From CAYXVF01 sp964468125 (GTDB lineage: Bacteria; Myxococcota; XYA12-FULL-58-9; CAYXVF01), in NCBI GenBank assembly GCA_964468125.1, contig CAYXVF010000188.1, positions 1 to 6,191 of the forward strand: a stretch of DNA of 6,191 nt, read 5' to 3'. A program made the position numbers and the translations under genes. The notes under the pieces are model-generated. The model was not told where the DNA came from, did no database searches, and was given only the letters and a program-made list of their open reading frames with translations. This document shows, piece by piece, positions 5,735 to 6,191 of the stretch (the stretch's first letter is position 1; each line of letters opens with the position of its first letter).

Positions 5735-5998
5735 TCACGGGGGATCGAGCTCGTGAAACTTGTCGAGACCCTTCGCATCGGAAATGGGGTTGACCTGCTT
5801 TCCGCCCATTTCCTCGACACCGGTCTGCTGCCCCACGAGCGCGTTGCTCGACGCGCCAAAGAGCGCCCGCAAGTTGTCTCCCAACACCGTCACCATTGCG
5901 ATCGTCCCGATCGCGATCAGCGCGACGATGATGATGTATTCGGTCATGCCCTGACCGCGTTGGCGTTTGCTCGCCTTCGTTCTCATCTCGATTGCCAT
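5735..5998 (-). CDS. Flp/Tad-family type IVb prepilin
   Basis: This 87-residue protein has the layout of Flp prepilins, small subunits that a prepilin peptidase trims and the Tad machinery assembles into adhesive pili. A basic leader (MAIEMRTKASKRQRG, 1-15) ends in Gly15 at the predicted cleavage point. The mature chain begins QGMTEY, so Glu20 and Tyr21 are at mature positions 5 and 6, as the Flp motif requires. Residues 22-40 are a long hydrophobic helix (IIIVALIAIGTIAMVTVLG), which anchors the subunit in the inner membrane before assembly. The hydrophilic tail (41-87) makes it longer than the shortest Flp pilins. The start ATG 5998 is chosen because AGGGAGA lies six bases upstream; an upstream in-frame extension would only add an unlikely leader. 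The barrel gene follows 68 bp downstream. No Tad peptidase, ATPase or secretin gene is in the window, so the assembly genes must lie elsewhere, or this is an orphan pilin. Confidence 0.88.
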   Translation of the reverse strand: MAIEMRTKASKRQRGQGMTEYIIIVALIAIGTIAMVTVLGDNLRALFGASSNALVGQQTGVEEMGGKQVNPISDAKGLDKFHELDPP

Positions 5999-6004
5999 TG
6001 CTAT

Positions 6005-6011
6005 TCTCCCT
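6005..6011 (-). promoter_or_regulatory. Shine-Dalgarno site of the pilin gene
   Basis: AGGGAGA on the minus strand is six bases before ATG 5998. It selects this start over ATG 5986, four codons inside the leader, and over the longer in-frame reading from 6094. Confidence 0.8.
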
Positions 6012-6029
6012 GCATCGGGGGTGCTCTTG

Positions 6030-6058
6030 ACTATAGGCTCCGCTCCCACGGGTGACCA
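6030..6058 (-). promoter_or_regulatory. Sigma-70-type promoter for the pilin gene
   Basis: On the minus strand TGGTCA (6053-6058, four of six matches to TTGACA) and TATAGT (6030-6035, five of six to TATAAT) are exactly 17 bp apart. Transcription would start near 6023 and give a leader of about 25 bases before ATG 5998, with the Shine-Dalgarno site inside it. The pilin, barrel and glycosyltransferase genes could all be read from here, since no terminator is visible between them. Confidence 0.6.
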
Positions 6059-6076
6059 GCTTCGATCGCACCCCCG

Positions 6077-6107
6077 CCGAGGTGTTATCGGCAACCGGTA
6101 TCCTCGG
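6077..6107. promoter_or_regulatory. Imperfect hairpin or dyad upstream of the pilin promoter
   Basis: CCGAGG (6077-6082) pairs with CCTCGG (6102-6107). Inside it TATCGG (6086-6091) pairs with CCGGTA (6095-6100), with one G-T pair and a CAA loop. The two stems are separated by a small internal bulge (TGT opposite T). No T run follows on either strand, so it is a poor intrinsic terminator. It lies about 55-85 bases upstream of the predicted pilin transcription start, a common place for an activator or repressor site. It could also be in the leader of a rightward gene beyond the window. Confidence 0.4.
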
Positions 6108-6179
6108 GTTTCGTGACTCGACAGAGTGGGAAGAATGTCCCGAAGATCGTTCGTCTATCCGGAGCGCGGATTTCCTGAC

Positions 6180-6190
6180 GAGGGGGGTGA
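6180..6190 (+). promoter_or_regulatory. Possible Shine-Dalgarno site of a gene starting beyond the window
   Basis: The last bases contain AGGGGGGTGA, which matches the full consensus AAGGAGGTGA at eight of ten positions. A rightward gene would then start a few bases after 6191 and be divergent from the pilin gene. A competing reading is a rightward gene starting at ATG 6135 (MSRRSFVYPERGF...), open to the window edge, but its purine-rich bases are too close to the ATG. Between 6108 and 6179 I see nothing else. Confidence 0.35.
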
Positions 6191-6191
6191 A

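Noticed and set aside
6027..6032. TTGACT as a rightward -35 box
   Set aside because: No -10 hexamer follows at 16-18 bp. The bases overlap the better-supported leftward -10 box.
6135..6191. Start of a rightward gene reading MSRRSFVYPERGFPDEGGE
   Set aside because: It is open to the edge but only 19 codons long, the purine-rich stretch is too close to the ATG for a normal ribosome site, and a better Shine-Dalgarno sequence lies at the very end of the window.
6085..6191. Leftward open frame running in from the right edge and ending at 6085
   Set aside because: Thirty-five codons without recognisable motifs cannot be told from chance, and a gene ending there would run into the hairpin and pilin promoter region.

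Overview
The window is GC-rich, densely coding DNA with very short intergenic gaps. It looks like the chromosome of a Gram-negative bacterium: one protein has a signal peptide and an outer-membrane-barrel pattern, and another is a Flp-type prepilin. The Flp segment (QGMTEY followed by a long Ile/Val/Ala helix), the long Glu/Asp-rich protein and the DprE2-like reductase would fit Myxococcota or related delta-proteobacterial lineages. That placement is an inference from style and was not checked by alignment. No rRNA, tRNA, CRISPR array, insertion sequence or phage gene was seen.

The left half (137-3323) reads rightward. It holds a 660-residue protein of unknown function with a long acidic, partly coiled-coil middle and a compact C-terminal region. 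Eleven bases later comes a single-domain rhodanese with an intact CRSGNR active-site loop. After a 77-bp gap rich in small repeats comes a short-chain dehydrogenase/reductase (SDR) that resembles the DprE2 sugar 2-ketoreductases. The SDR has Phe156 where the catalytic Tyr of YxxxK should be. An 18-bp motif (CCCG-N8-CGGG core) occurs upstream of the acidic gene and again upstream of the SDR, with 15 of 18 bases identical, so the two may share a regulator.

The right half (3335-5998) reads leftward and converges on the SDR with only 11 bp between the two stop codons. In transcription order it encodes a Flp/Tad-type pilin, an exported probable outer-membrane beta-barrel protein and a GT4-type glycosyltransferase. 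A good promoter (TGGTCA-17-TATAGT) and Shine-Dalgarno site precede the pilin gene. A perfect 8-bp hairpin sits one base before the barrel start codon and holds its only Shine-Dalgarno-like bases in the loop. The three genes may form one unit around a cell-surface structure, but no tad assembly gene is present in the window.

The right edge (5999-6191) is an intergenic region with the pilin promoter, a strong imperfect hairpin and, at the last bases, a sequence close to the Shine-Dalgarno consensus. The latter may serve a rightward gene that starts beyond the window.
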